NCBI GenBank assembly: GCA_965200115.1
Contig: OZ241336.1
Location: 4,092,001 to 4,156,000, forward strand
DNA length: 64,000 nucleotides
From: JAPOUP01 sp026708635
GTDB lineage: Bacteria; Pseudomonadota; Alphaproteobacteria; Rhodobacterales; Rhodobacteraceae
Direction: 5' to 3'
A model generated the notes under the pieces. It saw only the letters and a list, made by a program, of their open reading frames with translations, did no database searches and was not told the origin of the DNA. Both the position numbers and the translations under genes were made by a program. Every line of letters begins with the position of its first letter. The stretch's first letter is position 1. Of the stretch, positions 54,151-63,080 are shown piece by piece.

Positions 54151-54262
54151 TTTGGTCTCCCCATTACCCGCTTCGGTCCGGATCCATGCTAGCGCGGATG
54201 GTTTCCCAAGGAAAGGATCCGCTTTCGGTATCCTGAGGCTATCGCGTTCGGGCCTGGGACAT

Positions 54263-55630
54263 TGCGGTCAACCCCGAAAATGCCCCGAACGACCCGAAAG
54301 AACGACGGGAAGCGCCCTTTCGTCCAGTTTTCGCTCCCCCCGTTCCACAGTGAGGTGCAACACCCGATGTGGGTGAATGCTAGCTGAGGCAACGCATGAT
54401 GTTGCGAATCGGCCGGATGGCGGTGACAGTCCCGGTGTTCAGACTGGGAGACCGCCATGCCCGAGGGCTACCGCCACCTGACCTATGCCGAGAGATGCCA
54501 GATCCACGCCCTGAGGAAAAGCGGGCATTCGAACGGGGCGATCGCCCGCCAGCTGGGGCGTGACCGGACGACGGTCTGGCGCGAGGTGCGCCGGAACTCG
54601 GGAAAGCGCGGCTACCGCCACGGGCAGGCGCAGGGGAAGGCCGAGGGGCGCCGCAGCGCGGCCTCGTCGGTCCCGCGCAGGATGACGCCCGATCTGTGGC
54701 GCATGGTGGAGGAGCGGCTCGCGGAGGGCTGGAGCCCGGAGCAGATCTCCGGTCGCCTCCGGAAGGAGGGCCATCCGATGGCGGGCCGTCAGTGGATCTA
54801 CCGGCACGTCCACGCCGACCGCAGGGCCGGTGGCCGGCTCTGGCGGCATCTGCGCCGCCGGGGAAAGAGGCCGAACCGGAAGGGCGGGGCCCACGCGGGC
54901 CGGGGCCACATCCCGGGCCGGGTGGACATCTCCGAGCGTCCGGCGCTGGTGGAGGCGAAGGCGCGGGTCGGTGACTGGGAGGCCGACACGATCGTGGGCG
55001 CGGGCCACAGCGGGGCCGTGGTGTCGCTGGTGGACAGGGCGTCGAAGTACGCGCTCCTGCGGAGGCTCGACAGGAAGACCGCGGCCGCGGTCGGGGCCGC
55101 CATGACCGGCATGCTGGGATCCCTCCCCGTCCACACGGTCACGGTAGACAACGGCAAGGAGTTCGCGGACCACGCGCGGGTGTCCAGGGCGCTGGGCGCG
55201 GACTTCTTCTTCGCGCGGCCCTACCACTCGTGGGAGCGCGGGCTGAACGAGCACACCAACGGCCTGGTGCGGGGGTACCTGCCCAAGGGAACGGACTTCC
55301 GCAAGGTGACGGACGCCGACGTCAGGGCCGTCCAGGACCGCCTGAACGCGCGTCCCAGGAAGGCGCTGGGCTACCTGACGCCGGCGGAGGCGTTCCTTCG
55401 GGCGCGGCCTCCCTGAGGGAAAGCCCCGGGCGGATCGCCCTCCACGCGCCGCGGGCCGTCCCCGGCGCGCCCGCAGGCATGCCTTGCGCCGCCCGGAGGG
55501 GCCGGTTAGGCTCGGATCCAAAGGGACCGAGCCGTTTCCGTGCGGAATCGGGGGGGTCGGAGGGCGCGAAAAGCGCAACGCCCCATTCGGTATCGTTCCG
55601 CGCAAGCCAAACTATCCGGGACTGACCGCA
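54263..55630. mobile_element. IS30-family insertion sequence
   Basis: An intact IS30-type transposase (54457-55416) lies between inverted ends: TGCGGTCAACCCCGAAAA inward from 54263 and TGCGGTCAGTCCCGGATA inward on the minus strand from 55630; 14 of 18 bases match. A further match (GAACGAC/GAACGAT) is seen further inside. No clear target duplication. The length, 1.37 kb, is somewhat long for the family. It lies between the SBP promoter region and the convergent M20 peptidase. Confidence 0.55.
54457..55416 (+). CDS. IS30-family transposase
   Basis: DDE transposase, 319 residues. N-terminal helix-turn-helix (HLTYAERCQIHALRKSGHSNGAIARQLGRDRTTVWREVRRN) is the IS30 signature; the catalytic triad is GDWEADTIVG (first Asp), TVDNGKEF (second Asp) and ERGLNEHTNGLVRGYLPK (Glu). 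The frame is intact. The antisense strand is also open for 388 codons because of high G+C, but that has no similarity. Its base composition is clearly higher in G+C than the neighbours, suggesting recent arrival. Confidence 0.95.
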   Translation: MPEGYRHLTYAERCQIHALRKSGHSNGAIARQLGRDRTTVWREVRRNSGKRGYRHGQAQGKAEGRRSAASSVPRRMTPDLWRMVEERLAEGWSPEQISGRLRKEGHPMAGRQWIYRHVHADRRAGGRLWRHLRRRGKRPNRKGGAHAGRGHIPGRVDISERPALVEAKARVGDWEADTIVGAGHSGAVVSLVDRASKYALLRRLDRKTAAAVGAAMTGMLGSLPVHTVTVDNGKEFADHARVSRALGADFFFARPYHSWERGLNEHTNGLVRGYLPKGTDFRKVTDADVRAVQDRLNARPRKALGYLTPAEAFLRARPP

Positions 55631-55680
55631 TAACGGACACGGACGTGAAGGCGGGATCCGGGATGGCGACGGGAGCCGCG

Positions 55681-56979
55681 CTACCGCGCCCTCCCCGTCC
55701 GCGGGAGCAGTTCCGAGAGCGTTAAAGCCATCACTTTGGCGCTGTCGACCATGTCCTGGATTCCAACCCACTCGTCGGCCTGGTGCGCAACGTCAAGAAT
55801 GCCCGGCCCATAGGCAATGCAGTTGCTCAGGCGTCCTATCCGGTCGATATGCTTCTGGTCATAGGTTCCCGGTGATATCACATAGGTGGGTCGCCGCGAC
55901 ATCACGCGCCGTATGGACGCCGCAACGGACCGCACCACCGGGGCGTCGCGCTCGGTCATCACGGGCGTGATTTCCCATAGATCGCGAATCTCGTACTCGA
56001 AGCCCGGACGTTTCGCCCTGATCCGCTCAAGCATATCGGCCACTTCGGACTTCACCGATACGATATCCTCCTCGATCAGAAAACGCCGGTCTATGACGAT
56101 ACGGCAGCGGTCGGCCACGCAGGCCGCCGGAAATCCGGTGTGAACGGCGTCGGGTTCCGCCTCTCCGCCATGGATGGAATTGATGTTCAACGTCGATTGC
56201 CGGGCGCCTTCGGGCACGACGGGCATCACCGTGGAGCGGCCCGCGAGGAGGGGGTAGAGATACCGCTCCATCTCCTCGAGAACCGCACCCATATGCCGGA
56301 TCGCGGAATCCCCCAGAAACGGCATAGAACCATGTGCGATACGCCCCTTCGTCTCGATCTCGGCCCACCAGACGCCGCGATGGCCCAGGCAGATACGGTC
56401 CTTATTGAGCGGTTCGGGAATTATGACGTGCTGGACGCGGTCCGGATTAAACAGGCCCCGCTCCGCGAGAAAGGCCACGCCGCCAAACCCTCCGGTTTCC
56501 TCATCGGCCGTTCCGCTGATCTCGATCGAACCGGAGAATTCCGGGCACACCGAAACGAACGTCTCGGCCGCGATTATCGACGCCGCCAGACCGCCTTTCA
56601 TATCGCAGGCGCCGCGCCCGTAGACCCGGCCGTCCCTCACCTCACCGCCGAAAGGATCGACAGTCCAGCCGTGCCCCGCCTCGACGACATCCGTATGGCT
56701 GCTGAAATGGACGCACTCGCCGGGGGAGGTACCGTCCCGCCGCGCCAGAATGTTCCAGCGCGGGTACGTCTCGCTGTCGCCGGGAGATCCCACGGCGCGG
56801 ATCAACCTGCATTCGAATCCCGCGGCCGCCAGTCGCCGCTCGAGAAACTCGCAAATCCGCCGATAGAGGTTTCCGGGTGGATTTGTCGTTGGAATACGCA
56901 CCAGATCCTGCGTCAGCCGCGCGAGATCCTCACTGCGACGCTCGATTTCCCGGAGCAAACGTGACTCAAAAGGTTCCAT
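55681..56979 (-). CDS. M20-family metallopeptidase (ArgE/DapE-like deacylase)
   Basis: Zinc-dependent amidohydrolase, about 432 residues. Metal ligands appear in HFSSHTDVVE (His-x-Asp), GRGACDMKGG (Asp) and ADEETGG (Glu-Glu), and the dimerisation domain contains the usual His (GRIAHGS). Homologues are acetylornithine deacetylase and succinyl-diaminopimelate desuccinylase; the position, away from arginine or lysine genes, suggests a different amide substrate. ATG 56979 has AGGA 7 bases upstream; ATG 57009 is an alternative. Confidence 0.9.
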   Translation of the reverse strand: MEPFESRLLREIERRSEDLARLTQDLVRIPTTNPPGNLYRRICEFLERRLAAAGFECRLIRAVGSPGDSETYPRWNILARRDGTSPGECVHFSSHTDVVEAGHGWTVDPFGGEVRDGRVYGRGACDMKGGLAASIIAAETFVSVCPEFSGSIEISGTADEETGGFGGVAFLAERGLFNPDRVQHVIIPEPLNKDRICLGHRGVWWAEIETKGRIAHGSMPFLGDSAIRHMGAVLEEMERYLYPLLAGRSTVMPVVPEGARQSTLNINSIHGGEAEPDAVHTGFPAACVADRCRIVIDRRFLIEEDIVSVKSEVADMLERIRAKRPGFEYEIRDLWEITPVMTERDAPVVRSVAASIRRVMSRRPTYVISPGTYDQKHIDRIGRLSNCIAYGPGILDVAHQADEWVGIQDMVDSAKVMALTLSELLPRTGRAR

Positions 56980-57009
56980 TCCCGGATCCTGCCGAAGCGG
57001 CACCGGCAT

Positions 57010-57419
57010 CGTGAATTCCGGTTCAGGAAGCCCGCGCTACCGACATCGTGTAATCCACTTGGTTCCCGAAGGAAAGGTCAGAGCGCCTCGGGTGTGCCGT
57101 TGCCCGCGACGTCGCGGCTGCGCACCTCGCGCCCCTGATCCATTATCCGGTGAACCATCCGCCATGCCTGCGGTCCGGCGGCGGATGCACGGCCGCCCCG
57201 TCTCGGAAGTCTCTCCAGATACGCGACGGCGTCCGGATGCCGGTGCTCTCGATTCCCCCTGTTCCGCGCCATGGCTCACACTCCTGCATCCGCCTCGTGT
57301 AGTCCGCCCGCCAACCTCTCCGGCCGTTCGCGGGCACGCTGTTGGCAGAGCATGGCATTCACTTCCGGACAGGTGATAGAGCCAATCTCACGCATCGCCC
57401 CAGTCTCCGTCAAGTCGTC
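57010..57419. other. Gap of about 410 bases without a recognised gene
   Basis: Frames of 60-90 codons on both strands overlap each other and show no similarity. A short minus-strand frame at 57078-57272 has a plausible composition but no ribosome-binding site. Confidence 0.35.
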
Positions 57420-57902
57420 TCATCGGGAGTGACGCCTGAATTTCATGCCAAGCGCGTCCGCATAAGCCGCCCTATCCTGTGGAGCCATCGCGGCGATGCG
57501 CTCAAGCAGATGGTCCTGTGCCAGTCGTTGGCGCTCCACAATACGTTCCCTCTGCCCGGCGAACAGTCGTTCCACCTCCCCGGCGTCGAAAGGATCCTTG
57601 CGTAGGGCGGCGAGTAAGGACTCGAACTGAACCTGCAGTTCCGAACGGTTATGCCGGAAACTTTCCGCGTCTCTGGCAAGAGCTTCGCGCAACGCGACCC
57701 TGTCCTCGCTCGGTAGCGCGCGCACGAACGGCGCATAGCCAAGACCACGCAACGCGGTGCGGTCGCGTCCATGAGGCCCCGCGAGCAACGCGCCGACGAC
57801 AAGTCCGACAACCAGCAGATTGATCGCCAGTGAGACGAAGAGGAGGACTCCTTTCCAGCGCATGTCCTTCAGGCCTTTCCATGTAAAGTTCCGGTCGGTC
57901 AT
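57420..57902 (-). CDS. Periplasmic heavy-metal sensor-like protein (Metal_resist/CpxP-like)
   Basis: 160-residue membrane-anchored protein. One N-terminal membrane segment (about 16-42, VLLFVSLAINLLVVGLVVGALLAG) is followed by an all-helical periplasmic domain with many Arg, Glu and Gln residues, as in the Metal_resist (PF13801) and CpxP/Spy group. Such proteins sense metals or misfolded proteins and, when next to ECF sigma genes, act as signal sensors. It lies 5 bases after the putative anti-sigma gene, in a four-gene cluster. The ligand is unknown. Confidence 0.75.
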   Translation of the reverse strand: MTDRNFTWKGLKDMRWKGVLLFVSLAINLLVVGLVVGALLAGPHGRDRTALRGLGYAPFVRALPSEDRVALREALARDAESFRHNRSELQVQFESLLAALRKDPFDAGEVERLFAGQRERIVERQRLAQDHLLERIAAMAPQDRAAYADALGMKFRRHSR

Positions 57903-57907
57903 TTGCC

Positions 57908-58273
57908 CTACACCTCACTCATCAGGTCAAAGAACGACGGCATGATATCCTCGATTGAAAAGTCCGCGCTGGCCTCGAGATACACGCCGGACAGTCCGTC
58001 GAGCGGCAACGCCGCAAAGAAGCCTATGGCCAGCCCGGCGGCCGCCGCGCCCACGAGGCCCAGCGCCGCCGGAATACCCCGGACCGTTTCGGGAATCGCA
58101 TCCGGAACGCCTCGCCTCGAAGTGGCCGCACCGCGCGCAACCGCATTCGCCTGGCGTTCGGAATCCGCAAGAACCCGCTCAATGAGGCCCCTGGAGGGTA
58201 ACGGCCGCGACTGTCGCGCGGCGGCGAACAGGCTCTCAAGCTCCTCATCACCCAATGGTCGCCGTTCAGTCAT
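57908..58273 (-). CDS. Putative anti-sigma factor, single-span membrane protein
   Basis: 121-residue protein with a cytoplasmic N-terminal half (about 1-65, MTERRPLGDEELESLFAAARQ), one membrane helix (about 70-92, LGLVGAAAAGLAIGFFAAL) and a short periplasmic end. Its ATG 58273 overlaps the sigma gene stop by 8 bases (ATGACTGA). The position and topology are those of anti-sigma factors, but no zinc-binding HxxxCxxC motif is present, so the family cannot be assigned. Confidence 0.65.
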   Translation of the reverse strand: MTERRPLGDEELESLFAAARQSRPLPSRGLIERVLADSERQANAVARGAATSRRGVPDAIPETVRGIPAALGLVGAAAAGLAIGFFAALPLDGLSGVYLEASADFSIEDIMPSFFDLMSEV

Positions 58274-58853
58274 CTCCATATCCCAGTTCATCGCGGCGGG
58301 CGGCCAGTTGAGTAGCCAGCCCGCGCTTGCCGCGTGCGGTCAGACTCTCGACCGCATCGACGCCGATCCCCATTATTTCGGCGATCTCCGGGTTTGAGAG
58401 TCCTTCGAGATGCCGCAGGACAACCGCCTGTCGCTGGCGTGTCGGCAAATTCACCAACGCTGTCGACAACGCCCGCTCCCGCGCCAATTGCATCAGGCGC
58501 ATTTCCATGGATGGTGTCCCGTCCACCGGATCGGGAATCTGGTCGATCCCGACCGTTCGTCCCCGTCGGAGCCGGTCGGTACATAGATTCGAGACCACGC
58601 GGTAAAGCCATGTCGTCACCTTCGCTTCGCCCTGACGCCATGATCGGGATTGCCGCCACAGCCTCAGCATCGCTTCCTGCGCGACATCTTCGGCCTCAGC
58701 CCGATCGCCGCCCAGCATCCTCACGGCATATCCCAGCGCGATTGGTGTCAGACGCAGGGCAAGAACACGGGCGGCCTCCCCGTCGCCATTGGAGAAGGCG
58801 ACGAGCAGGGCTTCGTTCGGTATGTCACCCAACGCGTCATAAGCCATTTCCAT
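58266..58853 (-). CDS. ECF-type RNA polymerase sigma factor
   Basis: About 195 residues. Region 2: ALGYAVRMLGGDRAEAEDVAQEAMLRLWRQ (core binding and -10 recognition). Region 4: LPTRQRQAVVLRHLEGLSNPEIAEIMGIGVDAVESLTARGKRGL. The SNPEIAEIMGI/AVESLTARGKRGL stretch is like Rhodobacterales ECF factors of unknown regulon. ATG 58853 is chosen; 58847 and 58895 are alternatives. It is coupled to the membrane protein gene downstream. Confidence 0.93.
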   Translation of the reverse strand: MEMAYDALGDIPNEALLVAFSNGDGEAARVLALRLTPIALGYAVRMLGGDRAEAEDVAQEAMLRLWRQSRSWRQGEAKVTTWLYRVVSNLCTDRLRRGRTVGIDQIPDPVDGTPSMEMRLMQLARERALSTALVNLPTRQRQAVVLRHLEGLSNPEIAEIMGIGVDAVESLTARGKRGLATQLAARRDELGYGDD

Positions 58854-58955
58854 GATCCCGTAACGCCATTCCGCGGGGAATGCGCCGACAGTCAATGATA
58901 GGGATCGTGGCGGTCGGTACGGAAACCGGCATTCCGCCAGGATGTATCGTGCGGG

Positions 58956-59447
58956 TCAGTGCCCACGCTTTTTCCAGCGCCTCTGCCAGCGACCATGGTC
59001 CCCGGCAACCATCTCGGATCTGGTGACCACCCCATCGCCGTCAAGTCGCCTGAACATACGCTCGACACGTTCCGGCCCGGCGGCCGCCGTCGCTTCGTCA
59101 AGACTGAGCAGACCGTCACCGTCCGAGTCATGACCCTCGATCCAGGTTTCGATCCGACGAAATCTCCGCTCGGTACGCCAGAGCTCGGTTACGTCGGCCA
59201 ATTCCTCCGCCGACAGCCGTTCGTCCCCATCGGAGTCGGCATCGCCGAAAAGCGCGGCCCAGGCGACGTTGATTTCGTCGATCGTGATCCCTTCGCCGTC
59301 ATTTCCGTCAAGAAACCCCAATAGGGCCGCGTGAAATCCATCACGGACGCCGAATGGTCCCTTATCCACTTCGTGCGCCGCCAGCGGCCCCGCCAGAACC
59401 GTAAGGGTTGCCAATGCGGCCGCCGCACCGGATATAGTGTCCTTCAT
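58956..59447 (-). CDS. EF-hand calcium-binding exported protein
   Basis: 163-residue protein with a signal peptide (about 1-24, ending PLAAHE) and three to four EF-hand-like loops, among them DADSDGDERLSAEE, DSDGDGLLSLDE and LDGDGVVTRSE; an earlier one (LDGNDGEGITIDE) is degenerate. AAAGGAGAA lies before ATG 59447, fixing the start. It is the first gene of a cluster with a sigma factor, membrane protein and metal-sensor-like protein, so calcium or another metal in the periplasm may feed the signal. That link is inference from order. Confidence 0.85.
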   Translation of the reverse strand: MKDTISGAAAALATLTVLAGPLAAHEVDKGPFGVRDGFHAALLGFLDGNDGEGITIDEINVAWAALFGDADSDGDERLSAEELADVTELWRTERRFRRIETWIEGHDSDGDGLLSLDEATAAAGPERVERMFRRLDGDGVVTRSEMVAGDHGRWQRRWKKRGH

Positions 59448-59831
59448 GTCGTTTCTCCTTTGCGATCTTGATGGCCGGTAAACGGGCCTTGCCCGTTTCC
59501 TTCGCACCTCAAACGAACGGACTGGAGAATTCCGTCGCTTGAAGCGCTGACGCACCCGTTAACCCATGCATCCGACCCCTGCCCGTCGCCGGTACGGACG
59601 CAACCCGCATGGACGAAAGTCGGCGCGAACCGGGGTTGACCTTAAATGGAGCGGCGCACGGATCCGACCACACCGTCGCGTGCGCCCCAGGCAAGTATCG
59701 TTTGTCGCGTCACCCATGTCAGCGAGTGCCGGATCCCCGGATTGCGGCAGAGAGCCGCAATCCGGGAAAGAGCCCTCGCGTCTGCCCGGGCGTCCCATAT
59801 ATTGCGATGAGATAATACGAAACGGTGTGGC
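59448..59831. other. Gap of about 380 bases without a recognised gene
   Basis: Divergent control region of the EF-hand/sigma cluster (minus) and the DUF983 gene (plus). Open frames on both strands are shadows. No clear palindromic operator was found. Confidence 0.4.
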
Positions 59832-60224
59832 ATGCATTCCACGAACGAACTTCCCACGGACAGGCCAATCATGGAGGCGATGCGGAACGGCTGGCGTCGT
59901 CGCTGCCCAAACTGTGGTTCCGGCCCGATGATGCATGCCTATCTCAAGGTTCGCGATACCTGCCCCGTCTGCGGTGAGGAGCTGCGCAACCATCGCGCCG
60001 ACGATGGACCGGCATATCTCACAATTCTTATCGTTGGCCACTTGATGGCACCGCTCATCCTTTGGGCTTACGTGTCCTACAGACCGGATCCTCTGGTCCT
60101 GGCTTCGATATTTTCGGCTGGATGCATCGCGCTTTCCCTTTACCTGCTACCCCGACTGAAAGGCATGATCGTGGCGATCCAATGGGCTAAGCGCCTGCAT
60201 GGCTTCGGGGAAACGGCCGGGTAG
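59832..60224 (+). CDS. DUF983 domain protein
   Basis: 130-residue membrane protein. It has a zinc-ribbon-like pair, RRCPNCGSG and CPVCGEE, followed by HRADDGPAYLTILIVGHL and two membrane helices (about 62-82 and 90-108). DUF983 proteins occur widely in Alphaproteobacteria near NUDIX hydrolases and cytochrome-oxidase assembly genes; their role is unknown. A NUDIX gene follows after 35 bases. Confidence 0.9.
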   Translation: MHSTNELPTDRPIMEAMRNGWRRRCPNCGSGPMMHAYLKVRDTCPVCGEELRNHRADDGPAYLTILIVGHLMAPLILWAYVSYRPDPLVLASIFSAGCIALSLYLLPRLKGMIVAIQWAKRLHGFGETAG

Positions 60225-60259
60225 AAGCCCGAGCGGTTTTCGCATGTGAGGACGAATCC

Positions 60260-60958
60260 TTGGATCAGGGCACCATCCGCGATGCGGCGACGGTAATTCT
60301 GGTCCGCGACCCCGCGACCGAACCGAAAGTATTGATGGGCCAGCGTGGCGAAGGTGCGGCCTTCATGCCCGACAAGTTCGTATTTCCCGGCGGTGCGGTC
60401 GATTCCCGTGACGGATCCATTCCGTTCGCCGGCGACCTGCCGGAGCCATGCGCGGCAAGGCTTGAAGAGGACTGCGCCGCCGGTCTGGGTGCGCGCCTGT
60501 TCGCCGCGGCGATCCGCGAACTTTGGGAAGAGACCGGACTGATGATCGGCGCTGACGGGGACTGGCCGGGTGAAGCCCCGGAGGGATGGAGGGAGTTTGC
60601 CGGAACGGGGTTTCTTCCGGACCCCCGCGCCCTGAGCTTCGTGTTCCGCGCCGTCACGCCCCCGGGCCGTCCACGCCGGTTCGATGCCCGCTTCTTTCTC
60701 GGAAACGCGGATGTCATCAGAGGTGATCCCGACGATTTCTCAGGGGCCTCCGACGAGCTCCGCCACCTCCAATGGATTGCGCTCGGAGACCTACGGGGGT
60801 TCGAGATGCCATTCATCACGGAAGTGGTGCTGGCCAAGGTCATCGCCTCCCTGCCGGACCTGGGTCCACCGGATTCGGTACCCTTTTTCCACAACGACGG
60901 CGAGCGGGAGCCGTTCCCGCGTCCTGACGATACCGGATCCCGTGTGGATATAAAATAA
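60260..60958 (+). CDS. NUDIX hydrolase
   Basis: 232-residue hydrolase of nucleoside-diphosphate-linked compounds. The box is spread out: FPGGAVD precedes an insertion, then AAIRELWEETGLMIG carries the catalytic RExxEExG. The start appears to be TTG 60260 (MDQGTIRDAA), with GAGG 8 bases upstream and no ATG nearby. It may work on CoA or ADP-sugars, as in NUDT7/NUDT19-like forms; that is a guess from the long insertion. Confidence 0.88.
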   Translation: MDQGTIRDAATVILVRDPATEPKVLMGQRGEGAAFMPDKFVFPGGAVDSRDGSIPFAGDLPEPCAARLEEDCAAGLGARLFAAAIRELWEETGLMIGADGDWPGEAPEGWREFAGTGFLPDPRALSFVFRAVTPPGRPRRFDARFFLGNADVIRGDPDDFSGASDELRHLQWIALGDLRGFEMPFITEVVLAKVIASLPDLGPPDSVPFFHNDGEREPFPRPDDTGSRVDIK

Positions 60959-60995
60959 CGCCGGACATAAGGCCGGTGGACCGGACGGACCGGCA

Positions 60996-61898
60996 CTATA
61001 GGAACAGGACAAGAACCAGGATGCCCGCCGTCAGCAACGCGATACCACCGTATTCACGGGGCGAGACCCTCTCGCGAAAAAAGAGCGTCGACGCGGCGAT
61101 GGAGAATATCAACTCGATCTGGCCCAAAGCGCTGACATAGGCCGCGTTCTGAAGCGTGAATGCCGAAAACCAGCAGAAACTGCCTATCATCGACGCGAGT
61201 CCAACCATTCCGGTCACTCGCCAGGCACGCAGGACACGCGTTATCTGCCCCCGTTCCCGCCACATAAGCCAGATCGCGAGCGCAAGAGTCTGAAATGTCG
61301 TGACCACGGCAAGCGTCGTCCCCGCACGCAGGGCGGTGTCTCCGCTTTCGAGCGCGAGCGAAGCTCCCCGGTATCCGACCGCCGAGACGGCGAAGAACAT
61401 TCCTGAGGCAAGACCCAGGCCCGTGGCCCGATTGACTATCCGTCCAATGGGCGGGCCCGTACCGGCCGGAGGATCGGAAATCAGGAGCACGCCGAGAAGT
61501 CCAAGCCCGATGGCGATTCCACCGACCACGCCCACACCTTCCCCCAGAATCAGAAAACCCGCGATCGCGGTCATCACGACTTCGGTCTTCTTGAATGTAA
61601 TGCCAACCGCGAAATTTCGGTGCGAAAAGATTGAAACGACACACATGGTGGCAAGGATCTGCGCCACGCCACCCGCGATGGCGAATTTCCAGAAACGCTC
61701 CGGCATCGACGGGATGCCCTGGTCGGAGCCCTCCGAATACAGGCAGACCAAAAGTATCGCGAGCGGCGCCGAGAAAAGGAACCTCGCGAACGTGGCGCCA
61801 CCCGCCGAAAGCCCCGCAAGCGTGAGCCACTTTTGCAGCATGAACCTGAATGTCTGCGCCAGTGCCGCCGCAACCGTAATGAATACCCATGGCTCCAT
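60996..61898 (-). CDS. EamA/DMT-superfamily permease
   Basis: 300-residue membrane protein with about ten helices and the two-repeat EamA layout (residues about 5-140 and 150-295). It has the typical SALGQIELIFSIAASTLFFRERVSPREYGGIALLTAGIL end. Likely exports or imports a small metabolite; the substrate is unknown. Convergent with the NUDIX gene. Confidence 0.88.
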   Translation of the reverse strand: MEPWVFITVAAALAQTFRFMLQKWLTLAGLSAGGATFARFLFSAPLAILLVCLYSEGSDQGIPSMPERFWKFAIAGGVAQILATMCVVSIFSHRNFAVGITFKKTEVVMTAIAGFLILGEGVGVVGGIAIGLGLLGVLLISDPPAGTGPPIGRIVNRATGLGLASGMFFAVSAVGYRGASLALESGDTALRAGTTLAVVTTFQTLALAIWLMWRERGQITRVLRAWRVTGMVGLASMIGSFCWFSAFTLQNAAYVSALGQIELIFSIAASTLFFRERVSPREYGGIALLTAGILVLVLFL

Positions 61899-61924
61899 TG
61901 GCGGATTACCGACTGGACATAAAC

Positions 61925-62848
61925 TCAGTTCCAGAGAGGATGGGCAACCGGATCCTTTGACCGCAGGAGGTATTTCCCGAAGATCTGGGCATAGGAGCGA
62001 TAGACGTAACCTCCGTTACGGGCCGCGAAACGTTCGCGGTTGTCCCTATACAGTTTCGGAAGCCTGTACCATGGAATCCTCGGGTATGCATGATGAACGG
62101 CATGCAGGTTATTGTTAAGGAAAAGAAATGACAGGGGTCCCCTATCCTCGATTATCACCGTACGCCCGGCCGCGCGCCGGTTTGCCTGGTGCTCCAGAAA
62201 CGTACGGATCTTGATCAGCGAGAGGCCCGCGTAGACGGCCGTCAGGTAAGCCCAGACCGGCATCTGTCCCACGGTTCCCAACCACAGAACAACCGGCGCG
62301 ACGGCGGGGATATGCCAAAGCCAGCCACGGATCACACGCCGGTCGCCCGCGACGGCGGCCCGGAAATCCCCGAGGAAAAAAGCCGTTTGGGACACCACCA
62401 CCCCGATCAGGATCCTTCCCAGGAGAGTATTGTTTAACGTCAGCAAAGCCCGCGCCGCGCCGGGTAGCCTGCGCCAAACCGCAGGATCGAGGTAATTTGA
62501 CTCCGGATCGTCATAAGGGTCGGTGAGGTTGCCGTTCATATGATGGTCAAGGTGCGTGTCGCGAAACCGTTGATAGGGAATGAGAAAATCGTAGGATGGA
62601 AAGACGAGCGCGGTGTTCAGCGCCACGCTACGGAATGGATGGCCATGGATGGCCTCATGCTGCAGCGAGGAGGCGAGCGCGACCGCAACACCGGTAACCA
62701 GGATTCCGGCCGCCAGCGACTCAGCAGCCAGCCAGGTGGTACCCAAGGCCCAGGTCCCATGGCACCCGAGAATCACCGCCAGCGTTGGCCATTCCACGAA
62801 TCGCCGTGAAGTCACACCTACATCCACCCTATATCGGTCCTTCGCCAT
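61925..62848 (-). CDS. Membrane fatty acid desaturase
   Basis: Di-iron membrane enzyme, 307 residues from ATG 62848 (MAKDRYRVDVG). His boxes: HEAIHGH, HLDHHMNGN and HAVHHAYP. Four membrane segments can be seen. The frame continues to 62905 but without similarity. Distinct from the desaturase at 33649, which has HECVH and HCDHH boxes and a ferredoxin neighbour; this one has no adjacent electron carrier and is more like classical lipid desaturases of marine bacteria. Confidence 0.88.
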   Translation of the reverse strand: MAKDRYRVDVGVTSRRFVEWPTLAVILGCHGTWALGTTWLAAESLAAGILVTGVAVALASSLQHEAIHGHPFRSVALNTALVFPSYDFLIPYQRFRDTHLDHHMNGNLTDPYDDPESNYLDPAVWRRLPGAARALLTLNNTLLGRILIGVVVSQTAFFLGDFRAAVAGDRRVIRGWLWHIPAVAPVVLWLGTVGQMPVWAYLTAVYAGLSLIKIRTFLEHQANRRAAGRTVIIEDRGPLSFLFLNNNLHAVHHAYPRIPWYRLPKLYRDNRERFAARNGGYVYRSYAQIFGKYLLRSKDPVAHPLWN

Positions 62849-63080
62849 AATTCCCGTAAAGCCGCGCCAACAGATTGACGACCTGGCGCAAGCGGTCAGG
62901 ATCACAAATGCACACCGCTCATTCTATCTAACCGAAGCGGTTGAGGCCACATCAAAATCAGCGGCATCGACGGACCGCCAGGGCGGTTCCGGTATCCGGC
63001 GCCGCGGCTTAACGGCCCTCATCGCGGCGACGAACGGCCACGGTCTCGATCGTGTCCGCCGCGCCGGGATCCGCCAATCC

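Noticed and set aside
54439..55605. 388-codon minus-strand frame across the IS30 transposase
   Set aside because: Typical antisense opening in high G+C DNA; the plus strand carries the full DDE transposase.
57037..57358. Overlapping short frames after the M20 peptidase
   Set aside because: Three overlapping frames, none with support; they cannot all be coding.
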